Assembly: GCA_021816765.1 (NCBI GenBank)
Contig: JAKAXB010000004.1
Span: 1 to 64,000 of the forward strand
DNA length: 64,000 nt
Direction: 5' to 3'
Origin: Natronospirales bacterium
GTDB taxonomy: Bacteria; Pseudomonadota; Gammaproteobacteria; Natronospirales; REEB76
Of this stretch, positions 1-10,118 are shown one piece after another; the stretch's first letter is position 1, and every line of letters begins with the position of its first letter. The notes under the pieces are model-generated. The model ran no database searches and had not been told where the DNA came from. It saw nothing but the letters and a program-made list of their open reading frames with translations. A program made the translations under genes and the position numbers.

Positions 1-18
1 CCATCCACCGCCGCAGAT

Positions 19-81
19 TTATCCACGGCGCCGGGTACCGGCGGTCCCTCTATGACCAGAGGTGCCCGGCGCGGTGGATAA
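19..81. repeat. long imperfect inverted repeat upstream of ridA
   Basis: Positions 19-35 and 65-81 are inverted copies of each other with 16 of 17 bases matching. Inside the loop a second small stem (47-51 with 58-62) can form. Each outer arm begins with TTATCCAC, eight of the nine bases of a DnaA box. There is no T-run, so it does not look like a standard terminator. I see no gene in 1-291; a weak TATACT hexamer at 155-160 could serve as a -10 for ridA but has no good partner. Confidence 0.6.
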
Positions 82-291
82 GTCGTGTTCAGCGCTCGGG
101 GGTGGGAGGCGTCCATACCATTTCTCCATGCAGTTTTACGAGCTTATTCGTATCTATACTTATAGGTAGCACCGGTTGCGGTTATATCCGGGCCGGTTGT
201 GAAGCCGCGGGCCAGGTAGGAAAATCAGCCCGTCTGCCGGCGCGACCGGCCCATCTGTGCTATGCCGGCCCACTTAATCTGCGAGGTTCCC

Positions 292-672
292 ATGACTCGT
301 GTTGCCATCTCCACCGATCGTGCTCCGCACGCCATCGGCCCCTATTCCCAGGCCATACGCGCGGGCAACAGCGTATATCTCTCCGGCCAGATCGCCCTGG
401 ATCCCAAAACCGGCGAGCTGGTGATGGGCGACATTACGGCCGAGGCACGACGCGTGTTTGAAAACCTCAGGGCCGTGGCGGAAACCGCCGGCCGGGGCCT
501 CGCGGACGTGGTACGGGTCACGGTCTACCTGACCGACTTGGCTCACTTCACCGCGGTGAACGCGGTTATGGCGGAGTATTTCCAGGAACCCTATCCGGCG
601 CGCGCCACCGTGGGGGTAGCGGCGCTGCCGCGCGGCGCGCGCGTGGAAGTGGACGCGGTGATGGTGGTGTGA
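292..672 (+). CDS. ridA: RidA family 2-iminobutanoate/2-iminopropanoate deaminase
   Basis: RidA hydrolyses reactive enamine/imine intermediates, such as 2-aminoacrylate made by PLP enzymes, and so protects cytosolic enzymes. The 126-residue product has the normal length. The family signature near the C-terminus ([18 protein letters not shown]) gives Arg104 and Glu119, which match the catalytic Arg105 and Glu120 of the E. coli protein. The ATG at 292 is preferred over the upstream in-frame ATG at 262 because a GAGG lies five bases before it and because it gives the family length. The stop overlaps the start of recG by four bases, so the two are probably co-translated. Confidence 0.93.
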   Translation: MTRVAISTDRAPHAIGPYSQAIRAGNSVYLSGQIALDPKTGELVMGDITAEARRVFENLRAVAETAGRGLADVVRVTVYLTDLAHFTAVNAVMAEYFQEPYPARATVGVAALPRGARVEVDAVMVV

Positions 673-2783
673 CGCGCGTGCGCGCATCCGCGGCGGCATT
701 TGCCGACCGTGCCGCTACGCCGGTGCGTTATCTGCGCGGCGTCGGCCCGCAGGTGGCGGAGCGCCTCGCGCGTCTCGGTATCCATAGTGTTGCGGATCTG
801 CTGTTTCATTTACCGTTGCGTTATGAGGATCGCACCCGCGTGACGCCCATCGGCGCGCTGCGCATCGGCGTGCCGGCTGTGGTGGAAGGCCAGGTGGAGC
901 TGACCGAAACCCTTATACGCCACCGGCGCATGCTGCTTACCCGCATCAGCGACGGCAGCGGCGCGCTCACGCTGCGTTTCTTTCATTTCAATCTGTCCCA
1001 GGCCGCAGCGCTCGCGCGCGGCATGCGCCTGCGCTGCTACGGAGAAGCGCGTGCCGGCGCCGTGACGCTGGAAATGATTCATCCGGAATACCGCTTGCTG
1101 AAAGGCGCAACACCGCTGGCGGAGGATGCCACGCTTACGCCCATTTATCCCGCCACCGAAGGTATCGCCCAGTTGAAACTGCGCGCGCTCACCGCCCAGG
1201 CTGTGCAAATGCTCGACGATGAACCCGGGTTGCTACCGGAATTGCTGCCGCCGGAACTGCCGGACCACACCGGTATGGCGTCGCTCAATGCGGCGGTGCG
1301 CTATGTGCATCGGCCGCCACCGGATGCGCCCATGGCGGCGCTCATGGATGGCAGTCACCCGGCACAGCAGCGCCTCGCCTTCGAGGAACTGCTGGCCCAT
1401 CACTTGAGCCTGCGCCAGCTGCGCCAGAGCGCGGATCAGAGCCGCGCATGGATGATCGCCGGTAAACCTGAACTGGTGGAAAAATTTCGTGCTGCGCTGC
1501 CATTCCATTTGACGGATGCGCAACAGCGGGTGATGGCGGAAATTTTCCGCGACCTGGGAAAACCACATCCCATGATGCGTCTGCTGCAGGGCGATGTGGG
1601 CTCAGGCAAAACAGTGGTGGCGGCCTGCGCGGCGCTGAATTGCATCGGCGCGGGTTATCAGGCGGCACTCATGGCACCCACGGAATTGCTGGCGGAACAG
1701 CATTACCGCAATTTCCGCAAGTGGTTTGCGCCACTGGATATTGAACCCGTCTGGCTCATGGGCCGGTTGCAGGCCGCGGAACGGCGCGCGGTGTTGGAGA
1801 AACTGCGCACCGCCACCGCTGCCATGGTCATCGGCACCCACGCGTTGTTTCAGGAGGACGTGGCATTCGCGAAACTGGCGCTGGTCATTATTGATGAGCA
1901 GCACCGCTTCGGCGTGCACCAGCGCTTGGCATTGCGCGAGAAGGGTGCGGCAGCGGATGTATACCCGCACCAGCTCATCATGACAGCCACGCCCATTCCG
2001 CGCACCCTTGCCATGACCGCTTATGCGGACCTGGACGTGTCCGCCATTGACGAATTGCCGCCGGGACGCACGCCGGTGAAGACCGTGGCGATTGCCGATA
2101 CGCGCCGTGACGCAGTAGTGGCGCGCGTACGTCATGCCTGTGCGCAGAGACGGCAGGTATACTGGGTGTGTCCGCTCATTGAGGAATCGGAATTGCTGCA
2201 ATGCCAGGCGGCGGAAGATACCGCCGTGGTGCTCGCCGCCGCCTTGCCGGAATTGCATGTCGGCCTGATACACGGACGCATGCGGGCGCCGCAGAAAGAC
2301 CGGGCCATGGCGCGTTTCAAGGCCGGCGATATCCATTTACTGGTGGCCACCACGGTGATCGAGGTGGGCGTGGATGTGCCCAACGCGAGCCTGATGATCA
2401 TCGAGAATGCCGAGCGTCTCGGTCTCGCACAGTTGCACCAGTTGCGCGGCCGCGTGGGACGCGGCGCGGTGGAGTCAGGCTGCGTGATGCTCTACCATGC
2501 GCCGCTTTCCACCGCCGCGCGGGCGCGCCTCGAGGTGATGCGCGCAACCAATGACGGATTCGAGATTGCGCGCCGGGATCTCGGGCTGCGCGGTCCCGGC
2601 GAGCTGCTGGGGACACGCCAGGCGGGTGAACTGAGATTGCGTATCGCCGACCTGACCCGCGATGCGTCGCTTGTCCCGCGGGTGCAGCAGGCGGCGTCGC
2701 TGTTGCTGCAACGCTATCCTGAACGGGTGGTGCCCATCGTGCGCCGCTGGCTGGGCGACAACGGTCGCTATGGGCAAGTGTGA
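669..2783 (+). CDS. recG: ATP-dependent DNA helicase RecG
   Basis: RecG is a superfamily 2 double-strand DNA translocase that remodels stalled replication forks and branch-migrates Holliday junctions. The 704-residue product is close to E. coli RecG (693). An N-terminal wedge/OB region is followed by the Walker A motif GDVGSGKT at residues 308-315, a DEQHRFG motif II, the [18 protein letters not shown] block and the C-terminal helicase motif QLRGRVGRG. Translation starts at a GTG that overlaps the ridA stop (GTGA). The ridA-recG-ubiC order suggests one operon. Confidence 0.96.
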   Translation: MTRVRASAAAFADRAATPVRYLRGVGPQVAERLARLGIHSVADLLFHLPLRYEDRTRVTPIGALRIGVPAVVEGQVELTETLIRHRRMLLTRISDGSGALTLRFFHFNLSQAAALARGMRLRCYGEARAGAVTLEMIHPEYRLLKGATPLAEDATLTPIYPATEGIAQLKLRALTAQAVQMLDDEPGLLPELLPPELPDHTGMASLNAAVRYVHRPPPDAPMAALMDGSHPAQQRLAFEELLAHHLSLRQLRQSADQSRAWMIAGKPELVEKFRAALPFHLTDAQQRVMAEIFRDLGKPHPMMRLLQGDVGSGKTVVAACAALNCIGAGYQAALMAPTELLAEQHYRNFRKWFAPLDIEPVWLMGRLQAAERRAVLEKLRTATAAMVIGTHALFQEDVAFAKLALVIIDEQHRFGVHQRLALREKGAAADVYPHQLIMTATPIPRTLAMTAYADLDVSAIDELPPGRTPVKTVAIADTRRDAVVARVRHACAQRRQVYWVCPLIEESELLQCQAAEDTAVVLAAALPELHVGLIHGRMRAPQKDRAMARFKAGDIHLLVATTVIEVGVDVPNASLMIIENAERLGLAQLHQLRGRVGRGAVESGCVMLYHAPLSTAARARLEVMRATNDGFEIARRDLGLRGPGELLGTRQAGELRLRIADLTRDASLVPRVQQAASLLLQRYPERVVPIVRRWLGDNGRYGQV

Positions 2784-2829
2784 TTCCTTGAGATGCACTA
2801 CAATGGCGTACGCACTAAGGGAAGCAAGT

Positions 2830-3381
2830 ATGGCGCAGACCTGCGCATGGGAGGAAAATACCGCTGTCTGGCGACCCTTGGAGGCGTGGCCGGCGGAACA
2901 GCTGCCGGCATCCCTGTGGCCGTGGCTGGCTTGCCCCGGCTCGCTGACGGAAAAATTGCGTGCCGCCGTGGGCGATGCGTTTCATGTGCGTGTACTTCGC
3001 GAAGGCGATACATCCCTGGCAGCGGAGGATGCGCGTTGCCTGGATGCGGCAACGGGAACAGCCGCGCGGATACGCGAAGTGTATCTCTGCGGCGACCTGC
3101 CCCGGGTCTATGCACGCACCCTGGCGGTCAGCGCGGCGGGCTCGCGCTGGCTGCATGAACTAGGCACGCAACCGCTGGGCGAGCGGGTGTTTGCCGAGGT
3201 GGATACCCGGCGCAGTCCCATTGAAGTCGCGTTACTCGATGCGGCGCATCCGCTTTACCGCGCGGCGGTACCGGATGCGCGACACACGTCCATACCGTTG
3301 TGGGCGCGGCGTTCACTGCTGACGGTGCGCACCAGCCGGTTGCTCATCTACGAATGTTTCCTGGACGGGGCGGGCGTGTGA
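2830..3381 (+). CDS. ubiC: chorismate lyase UbiC
   Basis: Chorismate pyruvate-lyase makes 4-hydroxybenzoate and pyruvate from chorismate, the first step of ubiquinone synthesis in Gammaproteobacteria. The 183-residue product has the UbiC pattern: an N-terminal half with a Leu/Trp-rich helix, a central [16 protein letters not shown] block, the LGERVFAE segment and a C-terminal [21 protein letters not shown] strand region. I chose the ATG at 2830 because AAGGGAAG lies six bases upstream; an in-frame ATG at 2803 would add nine residues. The stop shares one base with the ubiA start, and ubiA acts next in the pathway. Confidence 0.88.
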   Translation: MAQTCAWEENTAVWRPLEAWPAEQLPASLWPWLACPGSLTEKLRAAVGDAFHVRVLREGDTSLAAEDARCLDAATGTAARIREVYLCGDLPRVYARTLAVSAAGSRWLHELGTQPLGERVFAEVDTRRSPIEVALLDAAHPLYRAAVPDARHTSIPLWARRSLLTVRTSRLLIYECFLDGAGV

Positions 3382-4319
3382 TGGATCCGCGCCTGCGACC
3401 CCTGTGGTTAAAGCTACGCTATAACCACATGGTGCGAAGATGGCTGCCGTTCCTTGGCCGGCGTGCTTCGGCCTATCTGCGGCTCATGCGCCTGCACCGG
3501 CCCATCGGCAGTTTCCTGCTGCTGTGGCCCACGCTGTGGGCACTATGGCTGGCTTCCGACGGCCGCCCGACGCCAAAATTGTTTACCATCTTCGTGGTCG
3601 GCGTATTCGTGATGCGTTCCGCCGGCTGCATCATGAATGATTTTGCCGATCGCAACTTCGATCCACACGTGATGCGCACGCGTGAACGACCGCTTGCCAC
3701 CCGCGAAGTGAACGTGTGGGAAGCCATGGTGCTGTTTGTGATCCTGTGCCTTGTCGCCCTGGGACTGGTGCTGCTGCTCAACCGCCTGACGCTGGAGCTT
3801 GCGCTTATCGGCCTCGCACTGGTGATTTCCTACCCGTTCATGAAACGCCATACTTACCTGCCGCAGCCGTATCTGGGACTCGCGTTCGGCTGGGGTATTC
3901 CCATGGCCTATGCGGCGGTCACCAACCAGGTTTCCCAGGTGGCTTGGCTCATCTTTATCGCCAACATTCTCTGGGCTACGGCCTACGACACCATGTACGC
4001 CATGGTGGATCGCCCCGATGACATCAAGATCGGGGTGAAATCCACCGCGATCCTGTTCGGTGAACTGGACCGGCTCATCATCGGTATCCTGCAGGTGTTA
4101 CTGCTGGCGGACCTGATGCTGGTGGGTTACCGCACCGGGATGAGCATGGTGTATTACCTGGGGCTGTTGTGTGCGCTGCTGTTCGCGGTTTACCAGCAAA
4201 CACTCATCCACCAGCGTGATCGGCAGCGTTGCTTCCAGGCGTTCATGAACAACAATTGGTTGGGTGCGGCGGTGTTCGCGGGAATTCTGCTGCATTACAC
4301 CTTTATGGCGCGCGTTTAA
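3381..4319 (+). CDS. ubiA: 4-hydroxybenzoate octaprenyltransferase UbiA
   Basis: UbiA is an inner-membrane enzyme that joins a polyprenyl diphosphate to 4-hydroxybenzoate in ubiquinone synthesis. The product (312 residues) is hydrophobic, with about eight to nine membrane segments. It carries both Mg-diphosphate motifs: NDFADRNFD with a following RTRERPL, and the second motif around [13 protein letters not shown]. The ATG at 3381 overlaps the ubiC stop (TGATG), which favours coupled translation; an internal ATG at 3429 would give 296 residues, nearer the E. coli length of 290. The gene converges on the EAL gene with only seven bases between them. Confidence 0.94.
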   Translation: MDPRLRPLWLKLRYNHMVRRWLPFLGRRASAYLRLMRLHRPIGSFLLLWPTLWALWLASDGRPTPKLFTIFVVGVFVMRSAGCIMNDFADRNFDPHVMRTRERPLATREVNVWEAMVLFVILCLVALGLVLLLNRLTLELALIGLALVISYPFMKRHTYLPQPYLGLAFGWGIPMAYAAVTNQVSQVAWLIFIANILWATAYDTMYAMVDRPDDIKIGVKSTAILFGELDRLIIGILQVLLLADLMLVGYRTGMSMVYYLGLLCALLFAVYQQTLIHQRDRQRCFQAFMNNNWLGAAVFAGILLHYTFMARV

Positions 4320-4326
4320 CCCTGCT

Positions 4327-5616
4327 TCAGAATACCGGCGGCACGTATTCGTTTACGAACTGTGCAAAGGTATCGGCAGGTACCGGCTGGCTGATGTAAT
4401 AGCCCTGAGCGTAATTGCATTGCAGCGTCGCCAGCATGCGCAATATCTCCATGCTTTCCGCACCTTCCGCTGCAACATGCAACTCGAAGGCTTGGGCGAG
4501 ATTGATGATGGTGCGTACGATATTGGCGTCGGCCTTGCTTGACAGCATGCTGATCACGAAGCTTTTGTCTATCTTGAGTTCCGATGCGGGGATATTCTTG
4601 AAATTGGCGAGCGACGAATAGCCGGTGCCGAAATCGTCTATGGACACCGCGACGCCTTTGTTCTTGAGCTCACGTATGGTTTCGAAGCTCATATCCGGAT
4701 TACCCATCACGGCGGATTCGGTGATTTCCAGGATCAGCCGGTTGGGTTTGGCGCCCCACATGCCCATGGCGTCGGCCACACGGCTCACCAGCGCTTCGTC
4801 CTCCAGCAGCGAGGGTGCGATGTTGATGGCGAGCGACAGGGGACCGAAACGTGTGGGCCAGGTGACTGCATGCTGCAGCGCCATGTTAATGGCCGACCAG
4901 GTCAATTCCTTGATCTGACCAGTGCGGGTGGCGATGGGGATGAAAACGTTGGGTGGTACGATGCCGCGTTTGGGACTGCGCCAGCGCAACAAGGCTTCTG
5001 CGCCGGCCAACAGCCCGCCGCGCAGGTTGATTTTTGGCTGATAGTAGATTTCCAGTTCGCCATTATCGAGTGCGATATCCAGTTCACTTTCAAGGTCCCA
5101 GTTGCCGGCGAGCTTTTCCGGCGTGGCGTCGCTGTACATCACATAAGGTGCACCGTTACGGGCTGCATCCGAGAGCGCCAGCTCGGCGTTTTGCAACAGT
5201 GTTTCAGGTTTACCGGCATGATCGGGGAACAGGGCGATGCCCATGTTGGCACCCATGGAAACCACGTGTCCGCTGATCTCGAATGGCGTGGCAAGTGTGC
5301 GCATGATCTTGTTGGCGGCAAGAATGGCATGACCTTCGTTCATGATATCCGGCAGAATCAGCGCGAACTCGTGATCACCGATGCGCATGATCCGGTCCTG
5401 GCTGCGACAGATGTCATCCAGGCGCGCGCCGACTTGTTCCAGCAGCTCCTCGACGGTCTGATAACCGAACAGCGCGCCCAATTCATCGCCGCGTTTGACC
5501 TGCACCACCAGCAATGCCACCTGTTTGCCGTCTGCGTGCGCACGGCGGATGTAGCTGTCCACGTAGCGCATCAGCGAGGGCCGGTTCGGCCTGAGCGACA
5601 GGATTTTTTCTGACAT
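4327..5616 (-). CDS. degenerate GGDEF / intact EAL cyclic-di-GMP phosphodiesterase
   Basis: The 429-residue protein has an N-terminal GGDEF-like domain (about residues 20-165) and a C-terminal EAL domain (about 175-425). The cyclase signature is reduced to IGDHEF at 79-84, so diguanylate cyclase activity is unlikely. The EAL domain keeps EAL at 207-209, NIAPS, EITES, DDFGTGYSS, the lysine in LKIDKSF, an AEGAE loop and AQGYYISQP, so it should hydrolyse cyclic-di-GMP to pGpG. There is no membrane segment or signal peptide, so it is probably cytosolic. It lies 25 bases downstream of the HD-GYP gene on the same strand, with a small ACCAC/GTGGT hairpin between them. Confidence 0.88.
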   Translation of the reverse strand: MSEKILSLRPNRPSLMRYVDSYIRRAHADGKQVALLVVQVKRGDELGALFGYQTVEELLEQVGARLDDICRSQDRIMRIGDHEFALILPDIMNEGHAILAANKIMRTLATPFEISGHVVSMGANMGIALFPDHAGKPETLLQNAELALSDAARNGAPYVMYSDATPEKLAGNWDLESELDIALDNGELEIYYQPKINLRGGLLAGAEALLRWRSPKRGIVPPNVFIPIATRTGQIKELTWSAINMALQHAVTWPTRFGPLSLAINIAPSLLEDEALVSRVADAMGMWGAKPNRLILEITESAVMGNPDMSFETIRELKNKGVAVSIDDFGTGYSSLANFKNIPASELKIDKSFVISMLSSKADANIVRTIINLAQAFELHVAAEGAESMEILRMLATLQCNYAQGYYISQPVPADTFAQFVNEYVPPVF

Positions 5617-5641
5617 TCAGTGATGACCACGCGGTGGTGTC

Positions 5642-6907
5642 TTAAAGATAAAGTTCCTGTGGATCGATTCCGTAAGCACCCGGCTCTAGGCACTTTTCGA
5701 TCCACAGTTTGTCCATGCCCTTCAAATGGGTGTCGAACAGCAGGTCCACCGTCTGGAAGTGGGGAAGGCGCTTTTTTTTCTCATCCAGAATAACCATGAT
5801 GCGCGGCTTGAGCCGGCGTGCATCATTCTGCGCAATCACCACGGCCACGGCGCCGTTGCTGAGTTCCACCAGCGAGCCCGTGGGGAACACTCCCACCACC
5901 TGCATGAATTGTTCGACGACCTCGGGTTGAAACAGCGTACCGCGCCAGGAATAGATTTCGCGTACCGCTTCGTAGGGTGAACGCAGTTTTCCGTAGGGCC
6001 GTGGACTGATGATGGCATCATAGCAGTCCGCCATGGCGGCTATCTTGGCGAAAGTGGGGATCTGGTTGCCTTTGAGCTGGTCCGGATAGCCGCTGCCGTC
6101 GAAGCGCTCGTGATGACCGCGCACCATGGAAATGACGCGCTCGGTGATGTCGCTGGCTCCTTCCAGCAGATTGACGCTGTAGTCCACATGATTACGCATC
6201 ACATGCCATTCGGTCTCCGTGAGTTTGTCTTCCTTCATCAACAGTGCATGCGGCAGCTTGGTCTTGCCCACGTCGAACAGCATGCAGCCCAAGCCGATTT
6301 CGTAGAGCGCCGCCTTCTCGAGACCAAGATGTCGGCCGAAGGCGATGCCCCAGATGGAAGCGCCCACCGAGTGATGATACACGTAGGAATCGTGTTTCCT
6401 CATGCGCGACAGCCAGATCATGGCATCCGGGTTGCGCAACACGCTTTCCACCATGGGTTCGACGGTTTCCTTGGCCAGCTGCACGTTCAGCCGCCCATTC
6501 GTTTCCAGCTTGGTGATCAGATCATGTACCGCACGATTCGCCTCGACGTAAATGGTCTTGGCGACAGCGATTTCCTTTTCTACCGGCTGGGAGTTCGCAT
6601 ACACCGTGCGGTTGCGGGTACTCGCTGCCGCGCGCGGCTTGGCGCGGTACAGGCTGGTGATCTGGGTGATAGTATGATTTTCACGGCTTAGGCCGGTTTG
6701 GGTGCGCGTGGTTTCTTGGTGCTGCTGTTCGAAGTCAACATACACATGCTCGCAATGGTGCCGCAGTTCCTCGATTTCATCCTGGTTGCGGATGAAGAAT
6801 CCCTGGAACAGGAAAGGCGTGTCGGTCCAGGGGCGGTCGAGGCGCGCCACGTACATGCCTACTTCAAGATCAGCGGTGTTAATCTTTATTTGTTTTCTTG
6901 ATTCCAC
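5642..6907 (-). CDS. HD-GYP domain protein with N-terminal DUF3391, altered HD pair
   Basis: HD-GYP proteins bind or hydrolyse cyclic-di-GMP with a metal centre. This 421-residue protein starts with a DUF3391-like region (INTADLEVGMYVARLDRPW) and continues into an HD-GYP domain from about residue 150. The GYP part is intact (GHHERFDGSGYP). The His-Asp pair that gives the family its name reads Phe211-Asp212 in MLFDVGKTKLP, so one metal ligand appears lost. A GTG start at 6907 is supported by GGAGGGAG just upstream. It probably forms an operon with the downstream EAL gene. Binding without catalysis, or altered catalysis, are both possible. Confidence 0.87.
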   Translation of the reverse strand: MESRKQIKINTADLEVGMYVARLDRPWTDTPFLFQGFFIRNQDEIEELRHHCEHVYVDFEQQHQETTRTQTGLSRENHTITQITSLYRAKPRAAASTRNRTVYANSQPVEKEIAVAKTIYVEANRAVHDLITKLETNGRLNVQLAKETVEPMVESVLRNPDAMIWLSRMRKHDSYVYHHSVGASIWGIAFGRHLGLEKAALYEIGLGCMLFDVGKTKLPHALLMKEDKLTETEWHVMRNHVDYSVNLLEGASDITERVISMVRGHHERFDGSGYPDQLKGNQIPTFAKIAAMADCYDAIISPRPYGKLRSPYEAVREIYSWRGTLFQPEVVEQFMQVVGVFPTGSLVELSNGAVAVVIAQNDARRLKPRIMVILDEKKKRLPHFQTVDLLFDTHLKGMDKLWIEKCLEPGAYGIDPQELYL

Positions 6908-7007
6908 CCGCGCTCCCTCCGGTAATATTCATGAGTATCGAGCATGCGAGACAATCCTGAGTGTACAGGCGAAAGAAAATTTTGCGTCATATCCGTACCC
7001 CCCCCGC

Positions 7008-7037
7008 AGTATGGCCCGGTGCCCACGGTTTTGACAA
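7008..7037 (-). promoter_or_regulatory. candidate sigma-70 promoter for the HD-GYP/EAL pair
   Basis: On the minus strand a TTGTCA hexamer (7037-7032) is followed after 18 bases by CATACT (7013-7008). A run of eight guanines on the transcript strand (complement of 6998-7005) lies directly after the -10. The rest of the 174-base gap between comF and the HD-GYP gene shows no other feature. Confidence 0.35.
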
Positions 7038-7081
7038 TTCCCATAGATTTTAATCCTGAGTGCAGGCCGGTAAGGAGCATT

Positions 7082-7792
7082 TCAGGGTGTGCGTGCGGCG
7101 CGTGCCAGGCTCCAAACTTGCACTTGGAGCGCACCTGCCTGTCTGACTGTGTTGGCGAGGGCCGTGACGGTGGCGCCAGTGGTGACCACGTCATCCAGGA
7201 TGGCCACATGGGCACCATCCAAGGGACAGCGGATGGCAAATGCATCGCGCAGGTTACGCTGGCGTGCGGCAGCGTCGAGCCGTGACTGTACCGCCGTATC
7301 CCGGGTGCGCACACACAGGTCTTGGGCAATAGCCAGTTGCAGACGGCGGCTCACGGGCTGTGCCAGTTCCAGTGCCTGATTGAAACCGCGTTCCCGCAGG
7401 CGCATGGCATGCAGGGGGACGGGTATGAGCAGATCCGGTTTTATGGCCGCAGCGGCGAGGAAGTCCGCCAGCAAGCCCCCCAAGAGCCGGCCGGTGGCCA
7501 GGTCGCCATTGAACTTGAACCGCTGTAGCAGCCGGTCCAGCGGCCATGTATAGAGCAGAGGGCTCAGGGCACGGTCCCAAGGAGGCGGCGCTTTCAGGCA
7601 GGTGCCACATGGTATGCCGGGCGTGGCGGGGGGCAGAGGTGCCGCGCAATGCTCACAGGCATAGCAGTTCCAGGGTAAATCCCGCAGACAACCTGCACAC
7701 AGTTCCCGGCTTGCATGGCCGCGGTCGCCGCATAGGATGCAATAAGGTGAATAGAGCAGGTCACAAGCCTGTTTCAGCCAACCGTAAACCAT
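7082..7792 (-). CDS. comF: ComF family phosphoribosyltransferase-like protein
   Basis: ComF/GntX proteins are needed for DNA uptake in some bacteria; their biochemical role is not settled. The 236-residue product has the usual two parts: an N-terminal zinc-finger region with paired cysteines (CILCG, CAGC, CEHC, CGTC) and a C-terminal type I phosphoribosyltransferase fold with the PRPP loop [15 protein letters not shown]. The family motif around [10 protein letters not shown] is also present. It is transcribed away from bioB, which it faces across about 100 bases. This comF-bio arrangement is common in Gammaproteobacteria. Confidence 0.9.
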   Translation of the reverse strand: MVYGWLKQACDLLYSPYCILCGDRGHASRELCAGCLRDLPWNCYACEHCAAPLPPATPGIPCGTCLKAPPPWDRALSPLLYTWPLDRLLQRFKFNGDLATGRLLGGLLADFLAAAAIKPDLLIPVPLHAMRLRERGFNQALELAQPVSRRLQLAIAQDLCVRTRDTAVQSRLDAAARQRNLRDAFAIRCPLDGAHVAILDDVVTTGATVTALANTVRQAGALQVQVWSLARAARTP

Positions 7793-7807
7793 TCCATGTT
7801 CCCGAGG

Positions 7808-7835
7808 TTGACAGTAATCTACCCGCCGCTACACT
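7808..7835 (+). promoter_or_regulatory. probable promoter of the biotin operon
   Basis: A perfect TTGACA (7808-7813) is followed after 16 bases by TACACT (7830-7835), about 60 bases before the bioB start. I could not recognise a BirA operator palindrome around it. Confidence 0.55.
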
Positions 7836-7894
7836 GCCCTTGGCGGGCCGCGGCGAAGGCCGCGCCATCATGCCATGCTTTCACGAGGCTCACC

Positions 7895-8938
7895 ATGCGC
7901 TCTGCGACCTTGCCTGCCGACCACGATGTACGCAATGACTGGAGTGTGGCGGAAGTCCACACCCTGTTTACGCTGCCTTTCAACGACCTGCTGTTTCGTT
8001 CCCATGCGCTGCACCGACGCCACTTCGACCCCAATGCGGTGCAGGTTTCCACACTCCTTTCCATCAAGACCGGTGCCTGTCCCGAGGACTGCAAGTACTG
8101 TCCTCAGAGCGCGCGCTATCGCACGGGCCTCAAGGCCGAAAAACTCATGCGCGTGGAGGAGGTGGTGGCACAGGCGGAACGCGCACGCGACAGCGGTGCC
8201 ACGCGTTTCTGCATGGGTGCCGCCTACCGTAGTCCCAGGGATCAGGATCTGGAGCAGATCATCGGGATGGTTAAAGCGGTGCGCGCGCTTGGCATGGAAA
8301 CCTGCGCCACCCTGGGCATGCTGACCCAGGCACAGGCGCAGAAACTCGCCGACGCCGGTCTCGATTACTACAACCACAACATCGATACCTCCGCGGAGTA
8401 CTACGGGGAGATCATCACCACGCGCTGTTTCCAGGACCGGTTGGACACCCTCCGGCATGTACGCAACACGGGCATGCACGTATGCTGCGGCGGCATCATC
8501 GGCATGGGCGAAAGCGTGCCTGATCGCGCCGCCATGCTGCACACCCTGGCGACGCTGCCGGAACACCCCGAGAGCGTGCCCATCAATCGTCTGGTGCAGG
8601 TGGAAGGTACGCCACTCAGCGGCCGCGCAGACGTGGATCCTTTCGACTTCATCCGTGTAATTGCCGTGGCGCGCATCCTCATGCCGCGATCCCATGTGCG
8701 CCTGTCTGCCGGGCGTGCGCAGATGAGCGACGAAATGCAGGCGCTGGCGTTCTTCGCCGGCGCCAATTCGATCTTCTACGGTGAAAAACTGCTGACCACG
8801 GAGAATTCGCAGCAGTCTGCAGACCGGCGGCTGTTTGCGCGCCTCGGCATCCATGCGGAACCTCACGCAGCCGTGGACGGGCATGCACAGGTGAATGCCG
8901 CCGCGGAAGAACATGAGCAGCGCCGCGCAGCGACTTGA
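7895..8938 (+). CDS. bioB: biotin synthase BioB
   Basis: BioB is a radical-SAM enzyme that inserts sulfur into dethiobiotin to form biotin, the last pathway step. The 347-residue product has the radical-SAM cysteines Cys62, Cys66 and Cys69 in [12 protein letters not shown], followed by the conserved YYNHNIDTS segment, the [11 protein letters not shown] glycine motif and the VRLSAGR strand that helps hold the second cluster. The ATG at 7895 is chosen because a GAGG lies six bases upstream and the protein then begins like other BioB proteins; the frame is open further upstream but without family similarity. bioF begins inside its last 26 bases. Confidence 0.96.
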   Translation: MRSATLPADHDVRNDWSVAEVHTLFTLPFNDLLFRSHALHRRHFDPNAVQVSTLLSIKTGACPEDCKYCPQSARYRTGLKAEKLMRVEEVVAQAERARDSGATRFCMGAAYRSPRDQDLEQIIGMVKAVRALGMETCATLGMLTQAQAQKLADAGLDYYNHNIDTSAEYYGEIITTRCFQDRLDTLRHVRNTGMHVCCGGIIGMGESVPDRAAMLHTLATLPEHPESVPINRLVQVEGTPLSGRADVDPFDFIRVIAVARILMPRSHVRLSAGRAQMSDEMQALAFFAGANSIFYGEKLLTTENSQQSADRRLFARLGIHAEPHAAVDGHAQVNAAAEEHEQRRAAT

Positions 8939-10094
8939 TGGCTTGCTGCGCGGGGACCTGGAGGCGCTGCACGCCCGTTCCCTCTACCGCGTGCGCTGCC
9001 TGGTGGATGGGCCCCAGGGCGCCGAACTCCTGGTGGACGGCCGGCGCTACCTCAATTTTTCCAGCAATGATTATCTGGGCCTCGCAGCGCATCCGGTACT
9101 GCGCGAAGCCGCGCGGCACGCATTGCACAAGTACGGTGTCGGCAGCGGTGCGGCACATTTGATCACAGGTCACACGCGCGCACATGCGGCGCTGGAAGAG
9201 GAATTGGCAGCGTTCGTGCAGCGTCCCCGGGCCTTGCTGTTCTCCAGCGGCTACATGGCAAATATAGGACTGGCCGGCGTGCTTGTCTCGCGCGGTGACT
9301 GCATATTGGAAGATCGTCTCAATCATGCGTCCTTGCTGGATGCCGGATTGCTCTCCGGCGCGCGTTTTTCCCGCTATGCGCACGCCGACCCGGCGGCATT
9401 GCGGGAACGCCTGACACGGCCGGCGAAGCGCACGCTGGTGATGACCGACGGCGTATTCAGCATGGATGGCGCCCTGGCGCCGTTGCCGGCGCTGGCGCGC
9501 ACGGCCGAGGCAGCAGGTGCTTTTCTGATGGTGGATGACGCCCATGGTGTGGGCGTGTTCGGCGATCATGGCCGCGGCAGCCTGGAACATTTCGCGCTGG
9601 GCATGGCGGAAGTACCGGTGCTGATGGGCACCCTCGGCAAGGCTTTGGGCACCTTCGGCGCTTTTGTAGCGGGCAGCGACGCGCTCATCGAGTCGCTGAT
9701 CCAGCGTGCCCGCACCTATATATACACGACGGCACCACCGGCGTGTCTGGCGGAAGCAACCCGTGCGGCTCTCAAACTGGTGCAGGTCGAAAGCTGGCGA
9801 CGCGAGCATCTTTTCCGACTGATACAGCGTTTTCGCAGCGGTGCCGCGGCACTGGGATTGCCAATCATGGATTCCATCAGCGCCATTCAACCGCTGCTAT
9901 TGGGCGAAGCGCGGAAAGCCCTGTTGATCTCCGATAAGCTGCGTGAACACGGCATCTTTGCGCCGGCTATCCGGCCACCCACCGTCCCCATCGGCCATGC
10001 GCGCATGCGTATTACCCTGACAGCCGCACACCGCGAAGAGCATATTGACCGGTTGTTGGCCGCATTGGCACAGGTCATTCAGGACAACAGCTAA
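8913..10094 (+). CDS. bioF: 8-amino-7-oxononanoate synthase BioF
   Basis: BioF is a PLP enzyme that condenses pimeloyl-ACP (or -CoA) with L-alanine to give 8-amino-7-oxononanoate. The 393-residue product has [11 protein letters not shown] near the N-terminus, the [11 protein letters not shown] segment that contacts PLP, and the PLP lysine at about residue 243 in [11 protein letters not shown]. The ATG at 8913 has GGAAG shortly upstream; an in-frame ATG at 8895 has its purine run too close. The 26-base overlap with bioB indicates coupled translation. Confidence 0.95.
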   Translation: MSSAAQRLDGLLRGDLEALHARSLYRVRCLVDGPQGAELLVDGRRYLNFSSNDYLGLAAHPVLREAARHALHKYGVGSGAAHLITGHTRAHAALEEELAAFVQRPRALLFSSGYMANIGLAGVLVSRGDCILEDRLNHASLLDAGLLSGARFSRYAHADPAALRERLTRPAKRTLVMTDGVFSMDGALAPLPALARTAEAAGAFLMVDDAHGVGVFGDHGRGSLEHFALGMAEVPVLMGTLGKALGTFGAFVAGSDALIESLIQRARTYIYTTAPPACLAEATRAALKLVQVESWRREHLFRLIQRFRSGAAALGLPIMDSISAIQPLLLGEARKALLISDKLREHGIFAPAIRPPTVPIGHARMRITLTAAHREEHIDRLLAALAQVIQDNS

Positions 10095-10118
10095 ACTTTT
10101 GATACGCAGTTTCATGCC

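Noticed and set aside
7868..8914. A 348-codon minus-strand frame opposite bioB
   Set aside because: bioB has full radical-SAM motifs; the antisense frame shows no domain and no ribosome site.
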